NCBI GenBank assembly: GCA_964017155.1
Contig: OZ024856.1
Location: 4,356,825 to 4,420,824 of the forward strand
DNA length: 64,000 bases
Direction: 5' to 3'
Origin: Oasisia sp. SBJ-2009
Taxonomy: Eukaryota; Annelida; Polychaeta; Sabellida; Siboglinidae
Every line of letters starts with the position of its first letter. The stretch's first letter is position 1. The notes below the pieces were generated by a model. The model saw nothing but the letters and a program-made list of their open reading frames with translations, did not search any database and had not been told where the DNA came from. This document shows positions 1-12,600 of the stretch, in pieces. Both the position numbers and the translations under genes were made by a program.

Positions 1-2
1 CG

Positions 3-536
3 ACGTTCGTCGTGAACAACCCACAGACGATGTCCACGATGTCGTCGGTGTCGCGGTCGCCCAGTCCCCGACTCAGGCGACCAATTGACGACGACGTGCT
101 GTCGCAGTGCAAGTCCTTGTGGAGGTCGGCGTCACCCTCCGTTGACAGTGTGGAGCCGCGGTCTCGGCCGCAGGACGTCGACGCATCGATGGTATTGCAG
201 TCGGTTGGTGCTGACGACACGACGCAAATTCGCCAGACAGCGCTGGCGTCAGACGACCAGAACACGGACACGCCGAGAACCTCCTCGTCCATCACCACCA
301 CGCAGGTGACGGACAAGTATCGCTCCAGTCACGTGACGTCTGGGAAGAACCCAGCCTTGAACGGGACATCGCAAGACGCAGCAGACCGCGACTCCAAACA
401 GGTGTACCGTGTCTCCTACCGCGCACCGATCAGGCAAGGGAAACGCGTCGCCGAGTTGGGCTGCTTCCCCCAGAGCGCTATCAGCGTCCATTACACCCCA
501 GGGAATCGGGTACAACGCGTTGAGACGCTCAAATGA
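3..536 (+). CDS. 3' end of an unrecognised gene, low-complexity Ser/Arg-rich C-terminus
   Basis: The frame is open from the window edge and stops with TGA at 534-536, so this is the C-terminal part of a longer protein whose start lies outside the window. The first in-window start-like codon is a GTG at 12 and the first ATG is at 30, but neither need be the real start. About 178 residues are visible. The first half is Ser/Pro/Arg-rich (SRSPSPRLRR is an SR-type phosphorylation context). The middle is Thr/Ser/Asp-rich and looks disordered. The last 45 residues are more ordered and basic, with Tyr-Arg-Val-Ser-Tyr and Gly-Lys-Arg-Val-Ala-Glu-Leu stretches. Codon use is CpG-rich like the next gene downstream on the same strand, and the two could be related in style. 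I recognise no family. A poly(A) signal follows 283 bases after the stop, which supports this being the real 3' end. Confidence 0.6.
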   Translation, partial: TFVVNNPQTMSTMSSVSRSPSPRLRRPIDDDVLSQCKSLWRSASPSVDSVEPRSRPQDVDASMVLQSVGADDTTQIRQTALASDDQNTDTPRTSSSITTTQVTDKYRSSHVTSGKNPALNGTSQDAADRDSKQVYRVSYRAPIRQGKRVAELGCFPQSAISVHYTPGNRVQRVETLK

Positions 537-818
537 CGATGGTTTTGTTGTCGTTGTTGTTGCAACAATCCGCAGTTGTTTACCAGATGGTGTATGTAAA
601 CTGTGTACGTGCTTGCAGTCGCAGCATTGTGCTGTGATGCGTTGTGACCATTCCATGTTAACAAAGGTTGTTTTAATAGTGACGTTGAGTTTTGTATAAA
701 ATGAGCATCGACTCTTGATAAAAAAAAATTATAAATGAGAACCAAAGTGATGTTTATTTGAAGGAATCGTTGTTAACAAGATGTCGTGGTAATTCTGACA
801 GGCTTAACCATATGTGAA

Positions 819-824
819 AATAAA
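819..824 (+). terminator. Candidate poly(A) signal AATAAA for the 5'-edge gene
   Basis: This is the first canonical AATAAA after the stop at 536. It lies in an AT-rich, T-rich stretch that fits a 3' UTR end of about 300 bases. It is assigned by position and hexamer only. Confidence 0.45.
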
Positions 825-839
825 CCTAACATTGGAAGG

Positions 840-2375
840 TGGTATATATATATATTATATATCATTTTGTGTTTGTTAGTATGTCAGTATAATTAGCGTT
901 GCGTGAAGCTTCTTATAATTACGGCAGTTGCTACGATGCTGTCCGGGACACGTGAAAGAATCTCTTTCGTGTCCCAAAGAATCCATTAAAAAATGTTTTG
1001 TTCGCCTCGCACAGTATAGAGCCGTGCCCGTATTTCTGTTAGTGACTTGTGCGTGGTGAACAAGTGAACTTTGACACAGTTAATTCCCGTCTCACATATG
1101 CAAACCGTAAAGTACTGGATAGACCAGTTACCCTAGTTTCGCTAGGCTGCGTAACTTCGCCGAGAAGGTAGTCAGTCACTTAGCCGGCCTTTGAATGTTA
1201 CAAAAAAAGTGCTGCCACCTCATGGAGCCTTTGTGTGAATATAAGTTTAATGTTGAATATATTGTTATCTTATAGATAAAGTATAACCTAATTTTAGTTT
1301 TTATTTCAAAGTTGGCCTCACAGCCAATCAGCGTCTTTACCCTATTCTGGGGGTAAGGCCGCCCTGGTGGTAACATCGGCAGAGTATTAAAACTACCAGG
1401 CGGAGTTGAGGAGCTAAACAGCTTTCCGTCACCTCAGTTAATCGGGCAGTTAATCGAGGCTACAGTTACCCCACTGGGCTCGGCACGTTTTGTCACGTTT
1501 TGTTGAGATGCCTTAACTCAGTCAGCTAAACTCACGCGAAACCTCGCAATATATCGCGTCCCAATTACGGACATACTCTTTTAGTCTAGCGTGCCCAGAT
1601 TGTCATGCACAACATTTCTATTTCCAAGCAGTACATTTTTATAGCGTGCACATTCAATTTAAATATATTTATAACATACAACAACAGCACTGTGCGACTT
1701 CCGCTCTCGCGTTTACGGAATGTAGTGCCTGCGTTGTTCTGTGACGTCATATCCGCATGGGCGCAGAAGAAGCAAATTACTTTTATAGCTGATTTTAACT
1801 AATATATTTGATAATAAATATACTAACATCTTTGCTTGGTTTAATTTCTCCCGAAACTGAAGTTTGTTTGTGTTCCATTTGTTCGCGCGATAACACAACG
1901 AGGCCAACCATTTTTTACATTATTACGCACATCCTTATTACATATACGGATCCAAACGCGACTGCGTCATGGTGTCCTTCGCCGCAGTCCGCTGACAAAT
2001 CAAAGGACGGGTGTTGGAAGACCGTGTACGGTATTTGTACAGTTTAGTTCATGCAATACGTTCTGATCTCCGACAGAGCGCCATCCGAACAGTTTAGTTC
2101 CTGTAATACGTACTTGTCTCAGACAGACTGTAGTGATTTGTGTCATAATTGATATTTGGGTAAGCACATGAAGACGCGGTGGTTACTAGAATCGTGCGGT
2201 AACATCTCGACTAGGGGATTATAGTGTGGATACATCACTGGGCCGACTCAGGAAACCGGGTTCGCTAAACGCGCTGAACGGCGCCCATAGGCATACGCGC
2301 ACTACGCATGCAAGACGCGCACCAACGTCTTGCGAGGCCATTTGATCTCCACTGACGTGACGACGTACAGTTCTC
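840..2375. other. Intergenic or 5' flanking region of the large gene
   Basis: No convincing coding region is visible; open frames are all under 80 codons. The base composition is mixed, with a short TA run near 842-862. No clear TATA box or initiator can be assigned. A CAG at 2368-2370 just before the ATG-ATG pair could be a splice acceptor, so a non-coding first exon may lie in this stretch. Confidence 0.5.
2039..2138. repeat. Two-copy 50-bp direct repeat
   Basis: AGTTTAGTTC occurs at 2041 and again at 2091. Each is followed by a similar stretch (a CAATACGT or TAATACGT-like core, then a GACAGA core), so the block is duplicated with a 50-bp period and moderate divergence. It lies 240-340 bases upstream of the large gene's start codon. 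Confidence 0.6.
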
Positions 2376-3739
2376 ATGATGCGCACACTCTCCTTAAGTC
2401 CGCTCACCGACAGCATGGAGAAGCTGAAGCAGACGGTTTGGGGCCACAACTACCAGCCGCCGTCGATATTCAACCGTGAGTACGCAACACAGCGCAAACT
2501 CGAACAGATCAACATGCTGCACCGACTGTCCCCGACCGTCGACTATTCACCGACCAGAAAGCGCTGCGTGAAGTTCAGCGACGCGGTGCAAGTCAAAGAA
2601 GACTCGCCTCCCGATGTCGGCGAATACAGCACATTCAGGTCGCCCGTTTATCCCCCGTCGTTTCTGCCGTGCAACGGTACCGATGATGATCCTTATCTGA
2701 ACATGGTAAGCTACGAAGACCCGTGGAATCCATACAGATATACGGGAGCAGGCGCAGACAACACGACCAAATGGCTTCCCTCGGGCGGGTCTTCCTTCGA
2801 TTATGCGCCGCCTGGGTTGGACGGACGGAACGACCCGTGGGCCACAGCGAGTGAACAGCGGCCGTTCAGGGAGCTGCCACAGCGAGGCGAGGTCCGAGGC
2901 GTGGGCGAAGACACGCGACCTCCTCCTACGGACATGCCGCCGCTACGTGGGATCATGCGGCGAATGTCGGACGAGTCGAATGTGCGTCGGCTGACTTCAC
3001 CGGGGTCACCCACACTGTACCCGACGCCCGACGACAACTGTTGCACCAGACGGAACCTAGAGGCCGTCAACTATAAGCGCGTCATCTCGCAATTCGTGAA
3101 GAACGCACAGCAAGGCGTACTGGCGACGGGGGGAAACGCACTCCGCTTCAGCGACTGTATCTCCTCCAACGACGGCGACGGCGACGGCGACGACGGAGCA
3201 GACGAGGCGGACAAGGACGGCGACGCGTTGTTGCGAAGTAGCGCCTACAAGGTGTCGGATGACACGTCGGTGAACGCGTCCAACAGCAATCACATCATCA
3301 CTAGCACTGTCAAAGATCTATCCTTCAGCGATTCGACCGTCGTTTACGCGACGTCGAAGTCACCACAACGTAATACACCGTTCCGTAAGGATATTAGTCC
3401 GAGACAGCACCGAGACAGCAGCCACGGAGAACCCTTTCGCCAAAACACGAGACACATCACGGTTGAAAAGTTAAAGGAAAAGCACGAACAACAGCTGCAG
3501 CAGCTGCGGCAGCAACAGCAGCAACACCAACAGCAAAAGCAGCAACATCACCAGCTAGAGCAACAGCTGCGGCAGCGGAAATTGGAGCAGCAAATGTTGC
3601 CGTCATTCGTGCGTGGGAGGTCGGGGTACAATCGTCCCCGATCCTCTCACTCGTCGTCTCAGTCCAGTTACGATACGTACCCGTACTCGGTCAGCGACGA
3701 TGACTACTCGAATATGACGTGGTCGAGCCAGAGAGACCA

Positions 3740-3817
<78 letters not shown>

Positions 3818-5415
3818 GGCGTTACGCGAGGCCAACAGCGGCGACACCCGGCCACGGTCGCCGTCCACCGACGGTGTCGCGCTGCAAGGCGCGTGCAAGA
3901 AGTTGGCCGACAGCGAGGCGTCACTCGCACGCGTCTGCAACAGTCTGGAACAGTTGTCCACCTACTTCGAGACGAACAGCTTCGACCGCGGTGACGCCGA
4001 GAGTGGGTCCGACGTCGCCTTGGTGACGCCGCCGGACACAGGCAAGGTGATGGCGGTCATGGTGCGCTCGCCCAAACGGGACTACGTTGAGCGGAGTCGC
4101 TCGCGGTCGTCGAGCTCCAGTCGCTGTCAGTGCGCGACAGACGACGACAACAACGATATTCTCACCGACGTCACGGAGTGTACCTACGAGCTGCTGTCCA
4201 ACGACTCGGCCGACCTGCTGTGCGGCGACTGTGCCGAGTACGCCGACGGCATCGAGCGCGTGTCCGACTCGGACATCTTCCTGTACGAGGCGGACACACC
4301 GCGCCCGACGGACGACATCGACTCCGACGGCGCGGTCACCGGTGAGCGTTCACCGTCGCCGGTCGAACCCGTCAACAGCAACGTCCGAGAGGACAGCGAT
4401 GACGACATCGACGGCGAAATCGCAGAATCGGCGAAAAACGACACGAATTCGTCAAACAGTTGCGACGGCGACGGCGCGTGGCGCAGGCGCAGTACGACCC
4501 CGCGTCTTCAGCTGACACTGACTCCACCACCGACACGGACATGCGGGCAAAGGAAATGTGCAATGACGACTCCGACGAAGCCACCCAAGCGTCTCCAAAC
4601 CGACGCGGAGTGGGTGTATTCGGACCGCAGCGACCAGACGGTAAAAGCGAACAGCCGGTCTCGACCCGTCCGTCCGAACCGCCAGACACCGAGGCGGGCG
4701 GTCTATGGCAAGTACTCCTTCAGCCACGTCTTGTGCGAGACGCCGCGCGCCAGACACACTGCAGGGCCGCAGGCGGACGATAAAAGGGGAAGTAGTCGTA
4801 TTATCTCCTTCCACACGCCGCGCCAGTCGCAGACCGGCGCTGACGCACAGAAACCGCGGCCGTTTCGCCACACGTCGCTGAAGGCACACAGCCACGTGTC
4901 TCATATCAATGAAATTCGGACATCGCAGAAGACGCCACAGAGACATTCCCCGGAACGTCGTCACACTGTGGGAGCGACTACGTCCCATTCTCATTCCCCG
5001 TGCACACGCAGCCAGGGACCGAACGAACAGAAGAGCAGCAGCCCGAACCGTTCACACAGGAGCCGACTCGGTAGCACCGAACACAGGGCAGTAGCTGGTC
5101 GCACGGCCGGTGAATATCAAACGTCGCCGAACCATTCCCGGGAACGCAGTTCCACCCTGGAGCCGACGTCGGCAGACACTCGATGTTGGTCGCACTTACC
5201 TCAGGCACGCAGACAGAACCAAGACGAACAGAAGGACAGCAAACGGTTCGACTCGACCAAGGGAAGACCCTGCAGCACAGCTCAAGGCAACACGCAAGGC
5301 CCACTCAAGAAATCTAACATATCGAATCGATTCAAACCCGTTGAAGTACCTCCTGCCAAAAAGCCGAAAGTACCCGAACGAGACCGGAGAGCGGAGAACC
5401 ACAGGACCCAACCAG
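2376..5415 (+). CDS. Exon 1 of a giant disordered Ser/Arg/Asp-rich protein (residues 1-1013 plus one base)
   Basis: The ATG pair at 2376/2379 opens the frame, and an in-frame TGA at 2358 blocks extension. Features in order: Arg63-Cys-Val65-Lys-Phe67 followed by Ser-Asp-Ala-Val, which fits the RVxF docking motif of protein phosphatase 1 regulators; a basic RRMS phosphosite context near residue 196; an Asp/Gly-rich acidic run; a Gln-rich coiled-coil candidate at about 368-408; an Arg-Asp dipeptide tract at 453-481; an RSRSRSSSSS patch; and an acidic Cys-containing patch near 620-645. The rest is polar and looks disordered. The reading frame runs to 5510, but the last 31 residues become hydrophobic and AT-rich beyond CAG|GTGGGA at 5413-5421. 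I therefore end the exon at 5415 with one base of a split Gly codon. No known family is recognised. PP1 binding is inference from a short motif. Confidence 0.75.
3469..3597 (+). repeat. Gln-rich CAG/CAA tract in coding sequence (coiled-coil candidate)
   Basis: Interrupted CAG/CAA codons with His, Leu, Arg and Lys encode residues about 365-408 of the large protein. Leu spacing (QQLQQLRQQ, then LEQQLRQRKLEQQ) suggests a short coiled coil rather than a pure polyQ tract. Confidence 0.7.
3732..3818 (+). repeat. In-frame hexanucleotide (GACCGA)n array encoding Arg-Asp repeats
   Basis: About 14 nearly perfect GACCGA units lie entirely inside the coding frame, at residues 453-481. The unit length is a multiple of three, so expansion or contraction keeps the frame. 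The dipeptide is RD, as in RD/RE-rich nuclear proteins. Its near-perfect identity suggests recent slippage. Confidence 0.85.
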
Positions 5416-6670
5416 GTGGGAGTATTATTCTCATCATTTATTTACCCTATGTCAGGGTGTCGGGACCGGGGTACTTTGGGGAAAGGTTAATCAAGTATTG
5501 GTATGGATAGACAGTCACGTAACTCTGTCAAGTGTCATTCAAGTCACAATTGTCCAAATATCCATTGGACTGCAGAGATCGACATTTTCAAAATGGTCGG
5601 CATCAATCCAAGATGGCTACTATACAGACAAATGTCATTTTATATTATTTGACCAAAATAATGCCAGAGACATCGTAAAAATATATATATGTTCAGAAAA
5701 TGACACATCTCTGTAAAGACTTAAACTACATTGTCTGTCATAGACAATTTTGTGTTTCAGTATTCTGGAGCTAAACTTATAATTTATCACCATGTATAAT
5801 GGGCCGTCTCAGAACGTCGGTGTTCTGACATGGAATAAATTACTTTAATATGCCCTCGGTCCGCCATCCCACCCATCACAGGAACGTTTATAAACACTGA
5901 CACGATTACATCAATATAACATCACACATATCGATCTACTTAAGCTCACAATCTATACGTTTCCGGTGTTTATTATCTTTTAATGGCAATACGATTACAA
6001 ATTATAATTATTTAATCAATAACTAATTAAAAACTAAATAAACACTGTGCAACAGCTACACAATGAGTGACTAGTAACTAATACAATCCGTGTCGGTAGC
6101 GTAAAACATAGATGTCCGAAGCTAGCGTAAACTGCTTCGGATTCTCTTAACGAAATAAATGTATAATATCAGACATCCACGTTCTGAGAACTGTGTCTGT
6201 ATATGTGACTAGCAAAATGTCCCACGGACACATCGCCCCAGTGCGCATGGTGGCTATTTTGATTTTATTACAAAAATGTTGGATTGAATTATAATTATGT
6301 TGGAATGCGTTCACTGATTCACTTGATACATTGTTTGGAGGTATATAATTCCACCCTTTTATTGTGGGAGGGCAAAAGCTGTTTCTGCCGAGTGTCTGAT
6401 TTGTATGAACTGATTGTCATGTTTACGTGAACATCTAGAGTTGCGTTTGATATAGTAATCTATAAGGGTATGTCCCATTTTGTATATTATGCTAAGTCTT
6501 GTAATTTTTCTTCTTGTATCCCATTGAAGGTCTTAATAAGTTTTGTCACCGTTCCTGGCTCTCTAGAGTAACTGTGCGTACAAAGGTTGGCAGCTTGTCT
6601 TTGGGTTCTTTCTAATGATGAACCCCTAAACTGTCACGAACCCGAGAGTAAACACATACTATGTCGCCAG
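5416..6670 (+). other. Intron between the two giant exons
   Basis: The donor is CAG|GTGGGA at 5416. The acceptor is GTCGCCAG|GT, with the AG at 6669-6670. Exon 1 leaves one base of a codon and exon 2 supplies two, giving a Gly codon and an uninterrupted frame (9927 exonic bases, 3309 codons including the stop). Composition drops sharply to AT-rich inside this interval. A branch-like TTCTAAT lies near 6609-6616. Part of the intron is an antisense LINE fossil. The acceptor pyrimidine tract is weak, so a nearby alternative acceptor cannot be excluded. Confidence 0.7.
6287..6621 (-). mobile_element. Broken LINE reverse-transcriptase C-terminal fragment
   Basis: Read on the minus strand, three blocks in shifted frames match the end of the Jockey/CR1-type LINE ORF2. 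The first (from 6621) has LERTQRQAANLCTHSYSRE, where many such elements have LExxQRRAARF...DYSR. The second has RRKITRLSIIYKMGHTLID, the usual RR.RL..MYK..H.L.D region. The third (about 6385-6287) has PPTIKGWNYIPPNNVSSESV, corresponding to the SFFPRTIRDWNSLP..V. region. At least two frameshifts make it non-functional. It lies antisense in the intron and stops close to the splice acceptor of exon 2. The family assignment is from remembered conserved motifs, not a search. Confidence 0.8.
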
Positions 6671-9600
6671 GTGACAGCAGCAGTGTGTCGGGCGCAGACA
6701 TGGCGGGTACCTCGGACAAGACACGCCGTACAGTGAACAGCGGCACGAAGGCGACCGACAAATCACCGCAGCGGGTCAGCGCAACATTGCAACAAGTCAT
6801 CGCAGTTACGAGCTGTGAATCAACCACGCAACCAAAGAGGGTCACTTCTCCTAGACCGTCGCGTATAGCCAGACGTGTCAGCGAGGACCGCGAGGAGACG
6901 CGTGTGACGCCACCAGCGGTGGACACAAGCGGTGGGACGAAGTCGGCGGGTCGCTCGGCCGACGAGCCGCGGAAGGCGGCGCCAGCGACGAACGAAACGA
7001 AGACGACGCAGGTCGGATGTAGTTTGACGTGGTCCAAACACACCTCGTCACAGACCGCCGCCACGTCACGTGACCTCGACGTCAGCACGGGCTGCGAACG
7101 TGAAACTCAAAGTTCGCAAACCCTACCGCTGCCAGTTACCGTAACGACGAGAGCTGAGAGCGGACACGGTCCAGGAGAGAACCCGCCCACCTCCAAATCC
7201 GTCACGTGTGAGACGAACGCATTTAGCACGAACAACGGTGGTGACGATAGGGCACAGGTGAGCGGTTCCACCGCGAACGTTAAGAATAATGACAGGTTAG
7301 AAACGACAAATCCAGTGGTCAGTCACGAGGTAGACCAGACACCGTTGACCATATCGTCTCAGACACACACAACAAGTAACAGGGAGCACGGTTACACGTC
7401 GCAGACCACACCAACTACGCTCAACCAAGGCACGTCCACGGAGCTCGGTCAAGGGTCACAGACTATGCCAGTTATGGCGAACTCAGACACGACAGTGGAC
7501 TGTCATGTGCCACAGACTGCACCGACTTCAGTGTCCTCAGCCGCGAACACAAAACACCATCACGTGTCACAGACAGCACGATCTAAAGTTCACTCAGGCA
7601 CGGACACGATTGGCCTTCACGAGCTACCCACCGTTTCGTCTGCGGCCCGGTCAGGCACGAGCACGGAGCAAAATCACATGAAGCGTGCGACGTCGTACAC
7701 GTGCACGAACCCTGTGTGTAAGCACGATTCACGGAAGATAGAATCTGCTAACGTTTGCTGTGGTACGAACACAGAGCGCGGCCGCCACAAGTCAAGGACG
7801 ATGCCGTCAGACAACTACACGAAAACAAACGCAGAGCAACATGCCGTCGTACAGACCTCGAGCATTCCGACCATCAAGACTAACTCACGGCCGCAGCAGG
7901 CGCCCAGAGTAACAGCCTCGAAGATAGCAGCGATCCAGACACAGACCGAATGCAGCGACGCGGCTCACAAGCCACGCGCGGCGACGAAGATCCCGCGTCA
8001 GACGTCCTCTCAGAAGCCGCACGCGCTCTCGTGCAACGTACCGCTGAAGCGTGCGACGTCCCCCGGCTCAGTCGACGTCTGCGACGGTCAGACACAGACA
8101 AACCAGCGCCGCCGGTGGAAGGAATCCGACGCGCAGCAGGCATTGGCGTCCATAGAGACCCGCTATGCCAGCGCAGACTCGGAGAACGCATCCAATCGGT
8201 GGCGGTCGAGCAGCAACCGAACGTCCGGCGGTTCACTCGAGCGAATGTCTAGAATCCCAGTGCGGGCGGCGCAGCGCAGACCTGGCACTGCGACGAGGCG
8301 AGTGACAAGCGCCACACTCGGCAAAACCGTGACCGATACGAGGAAGTCCACTGATTCTTCCGTTGCGGCGACACAGTGCTCCCGCCAACGCGCTGCCAGC
8401 GGGCCCACTTCTGGTAGCATCAGTGGTGGCGATGAGGCAATGACGATTGCCACTAATTGCACCGCCAATAACACCACCTTACTAGATTGCACTCCGGCAT
8501 CATCGCTGCACTTGACTGACCCGTCGGCCAATGAATGTCACACTCTGGTAAGCACGACAGAAGCGAACAGTCCGAATTTTCCACGGCACTCCGAAAGTGA
8601 CAACTCTCTCTCGTCGCGTTTACTGCGCATCCTGCCTCTCCCGCGATTTTCTGGCAGTGAAATCGCAATACGACTAAAAGCAGAAAAGGGACTCAATATT
8701 CACTGGGAGGTTGGATGTCGTTGGCAGAAGCCTGGTGAATCAGATCAGATAGTTTCGTTGCCAGATATGGAAAATATAAAACGTCGAAACACAACGCAAC
8801 TTCAACAGAGAGTCCCAGATGAAGAACGAGACATGCATACATCTACTGGGCAACACCGGCTGTGCCACTACCGACAGCGTTCACCGTCTGAAACGTCCGT
8901 TTCCTCGAACTCGGACACAAATTATTCGGTTTGCTCTGCTGACGTCGGTATGCTGTCGGTTGTGTCAAAAACAGGACGTGGCTCGACAGTTCGGTGGAAG
9001 GTAGACAACGATACTCACAATGCAAAACATAATAAGGCCATACACTCATCCGGATCTGACACGTTTACACCAACAAAGCCCAAACCAGACGTTGTTCTAA
9101 GACGTAGACAAATGCGAAAGTCTATGGATGACGCCGTTGTTGAAATAAGATCGAACGACCCTGCTTCAGTCGGGAAGAAAAGAAACAATGATGACATAGC
9201 AGAGTTGCCTTCGTCACAGTATAAACAGTCAATACAACAAAAAGCAGCGTTTTCGTCAAAGCCAAATTACGACTGCGTCTCTGTGGCAAAAGCGGAAACC
9301 GAATCCGAAGACGTTAGCGATGACAATGTCAATTACACCGAGGAGACACGTGTCCAATTCACTCGGGATCAACACAAACCTGAGAGTGACACATCTCGGC
9401 GAAATTTCCATAAAAACAGCAAGATCCGACAATCATCGGAACATGAGAATTCGATTAAATTAGCATCTGAAGCAGATGGTCGAGCAAAGAGAACGTCACG
9501 GAAACATCATTCTGAAGTAGATGTCGAAGTTCGACGAAATACTGGGAAAGATGATTCGGGAAGACAGACAGAGAAAGACAGGCGCAGGGGAAGGCAGAAG

Positions 9601-12600
9601 TCACAGGAACAAGGCCAACCAAGTTGTCAACAGAAACCAAGACGGTCAAAATCTGAGCCTATAGATACGACGGACTCAGAAGCACAGATTTCTTTAAACT
9701 CTGATGACGAGACCGTGATCATTCGGAGGTTGGTAGACGACAAGCGAATTCGACGAAAGTCTGAAAAATCTGAAAACAACAGCCAACAACGAAACCCTGA
9801 ACATTTAATACATAGCAACGCGGAAAAACACGATAATCTGTGTATTCCACGGAAGTCAACTGGTGACCATGTACTTCTACGGAACTACGACAAAGACAAT
9901 GGCAGCCTGGAAAAGTGTGAACATTGGTTGTCCAGGCAACCATCTACTTCCAAGCGCGCATCCGAATGCGACGGTTGCCATGGGGTTGAGGGTAAAGACG
10001 CTCAAGCTTGGCGAAACTCTCTGCGCAAGGATCCAGATCGGGGAATATCGCCCAAACCCATGTCGACAAAAGTTAGCTCAATTCGATGGACAAGCGCCAG
10101 TAACAGTGGCATACGTTGTGTGGAAGAACAATACGCAGACAGTTATTTGTATCGGCGAAAATCTCATACGAATGATCGCGTTCACCAAGTTAACAGGCAT
10201 CGGCGATCACGGTCAAGTGGGTCGTCGATGTCTGAAGGCGAGTTAGACGGTGGACACACATCTCGAACCGACAGTCCAGTTTGTGATGAGGCTGCGACTG
10301 ACGCTAGACGAATGCGAAAGATCAACGTATCCTCAGAGCGAAACCGCAACAGCAAACGACCACCGCGCAGGCCGGTTGGTCGGACACAGTCAGACGTGTC
10401 GATATCAGACGGTGACGTGGATGAAGATGATGACAGGACGGATCATGTGAAATCACATAAAAGCGCTTCACCTCGAAACCCGCAAGCGAAGCACACGACT
10501 CGACAAAAGTCGAAGTCGGGCGATGTGCACCGACTGTCGGAATGCGCTGCTGTTGACAAGACAAAGTCGAAAGATGTGTGCACAGTCGAAAAAGCACCAA
10601 AGACCCACGTGAGAGATCGAAAAATGGATCGACTCGATTGTCCATCTCGACACGCATGGTCGCGTTCTTCGCGGGCCGGGCGCTCGGAAACCGACTCTTC
10701 TGACGACGAATGCACATTGGCGAAACGAATTTCGGCCAATGACAGCTTGCCCAAGCACATGTCGAGAAAAGACAGCACCGTTCGCCATAAGTCTAGAAGA
10801 GAGATTTGTCGCGGACGGCCAGACGCTGACACCATCGGTCGAAGAAGACCAAACAGAAGCAGTACAAGTCAGCGAAAGCGCTTTACGTATTCAAATACAT
10901 CTGGATTTGAAACGTATATGACATCACAATCAGAATGGAGCGAGAGCGAGGATTCGGAAAGTGAAGGTCGTCAAGAGACGACAAAATGCAAGTCGGACAA
11001 TTTGATTATGAACGAGAGGACTGCTCTTCGCCGGAAGCCAAAACACAATAAAGGAAACAGGCAACTCCCGGAACACTCCTGGCCTGGGTCTATGGGTATG
11101 GGTAAACCTGAGTCCGAGGTGTTGTGTCGTTCGTCGTACTCGGAAGGAGAGTGTGACGTCAGACAGCGACTGGGAGCCGATGTGGAAACACGAGTTAAAC
11201 ACAACTCGTGCCGGTACTCGGTGGATGAAACTTCAAGTAACCAAGAGTTGGGCAGAGGTCGTTCATACTGGCGACAGTGGCAGAAACGGAGTCCACACAT
11301 GCGGTTATCAGGCAATAACAGTCGATGCAGGAGGTTATCGGTGAATGACAATAACAGTCCAGTGAGGAGTGAGTGCGGACAATATATTCAGAGAAGGCGG
11401 ATATGCAGTGTTGATAGTTTGACTCGACAGAACACTAACACATGTTTCAGCCATATTCCGCATGCATCTGGAATAGCAGCTCTTTCAGAATCGCGATTCC
11501 AGGCGTCAGTTAAAAGGAAGTCAGCAGTAAATACCATTAGAGAAGAAACATCGCATAAAGCCGCTCCAGTTGGAAGACTGTTACTCTCCAACAGAACCGA
11601 CACGCTGGATACTGACATGGCACCGCCATCAAACTTAGATCCTGACAATACATTCCGACGAAAGTCAGACAATTACAGCCGAGTGCAGCAAAACACGGAA
11701 ACGGGGAGTCGACGTGCAAACAGGGAACCGAATACCCATTTATTTCATCAAATGCTGGAAAACGTTCGTCAGTATTCACAGGTTCATGCTACATCGCCTT
11801 CCGACACTGAATCGTCGTCGAAGTCTGAATTCGAGATGATCCTCGGGCGGCAGCGGCCAGGCGAAGACTTTGTGGCAGCGTGGCAAACAACGTGGCGACC
11901 ACGCCATACCTCACCGGCCTCATCTCTTTCGGGATCGTCGCTGTCGTCCCCTTCAGACAACGACGCACGTGTCTACCGCGCGTCACACCGACGTAGCTCT
12001 CCGCAGAACACAGATGCGATGTTGAAGCGCGACGTCCATGTATCGCCGTCTAGGCGGACTCACACGCTACGCACGTCACCGAGGTGCACCAGCTGTAGTT
12101 CACCCGACCGACTGTCGGACTGTGTCTGCGGGAAGCCGAGCCGCCAAAACCGCTGCTCGCCACAGATCACGTGTGCCGATCTGAAGCCGGAAAAAGACGG
12201 TTCCGTGCGGCGCAATACGTCTCCGCTGGCGCAGGCCACGCGTCGTGCGTGCGCATGTGCGTGGAACACTTCGTCGATACGGTCCTGCGACGGAGGCTCC
12301 CCCGAGCGACGGCTACACCGCGGCTCGCCAAAGACCCGTTCGCCCGGGTCCGATAAACGCACCTCGGCGCTTCATAGGTCGCCGCTGCCGCATCGAATGG
12401 GCGGTGTATTGAAACGTCGTTTCGCGTGCGACACGCCGACCACGAGTAGACACAGATGCGGTTCTGACGCGTCGCTATGCACGCGTCAGCGACGACCGGG
12501 GCGGGGAGGTCCTCTCATGCAGACCCCCGGCAGGGAGACGTCGCCACCGGGCAGGCAACCGACACTCGACGTCCGCAGACTCATGCTGGACCCATCGTTC

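Noticed and set aside
3691..3994. Antisense and shifted frames with GLGLGL or RPRPRP repeats
   Set aside because: Shadows of the (GACCGA)n tract in the real exon.
5416..5510. C-terminal 31 residues of the first frame as true coding sequence
   Set aside because: They follow a CAG|GTGGGA donor, turn hydrophobic and AT-rich, and look like read-through into the intron.
6661..6670. Separate gene starting at ATG 6661
   Set aside because: The splice phase from 5415 to 6671 joins the frames exactly and composition matches exon 1, so one gene is more likely; not fully excluded.
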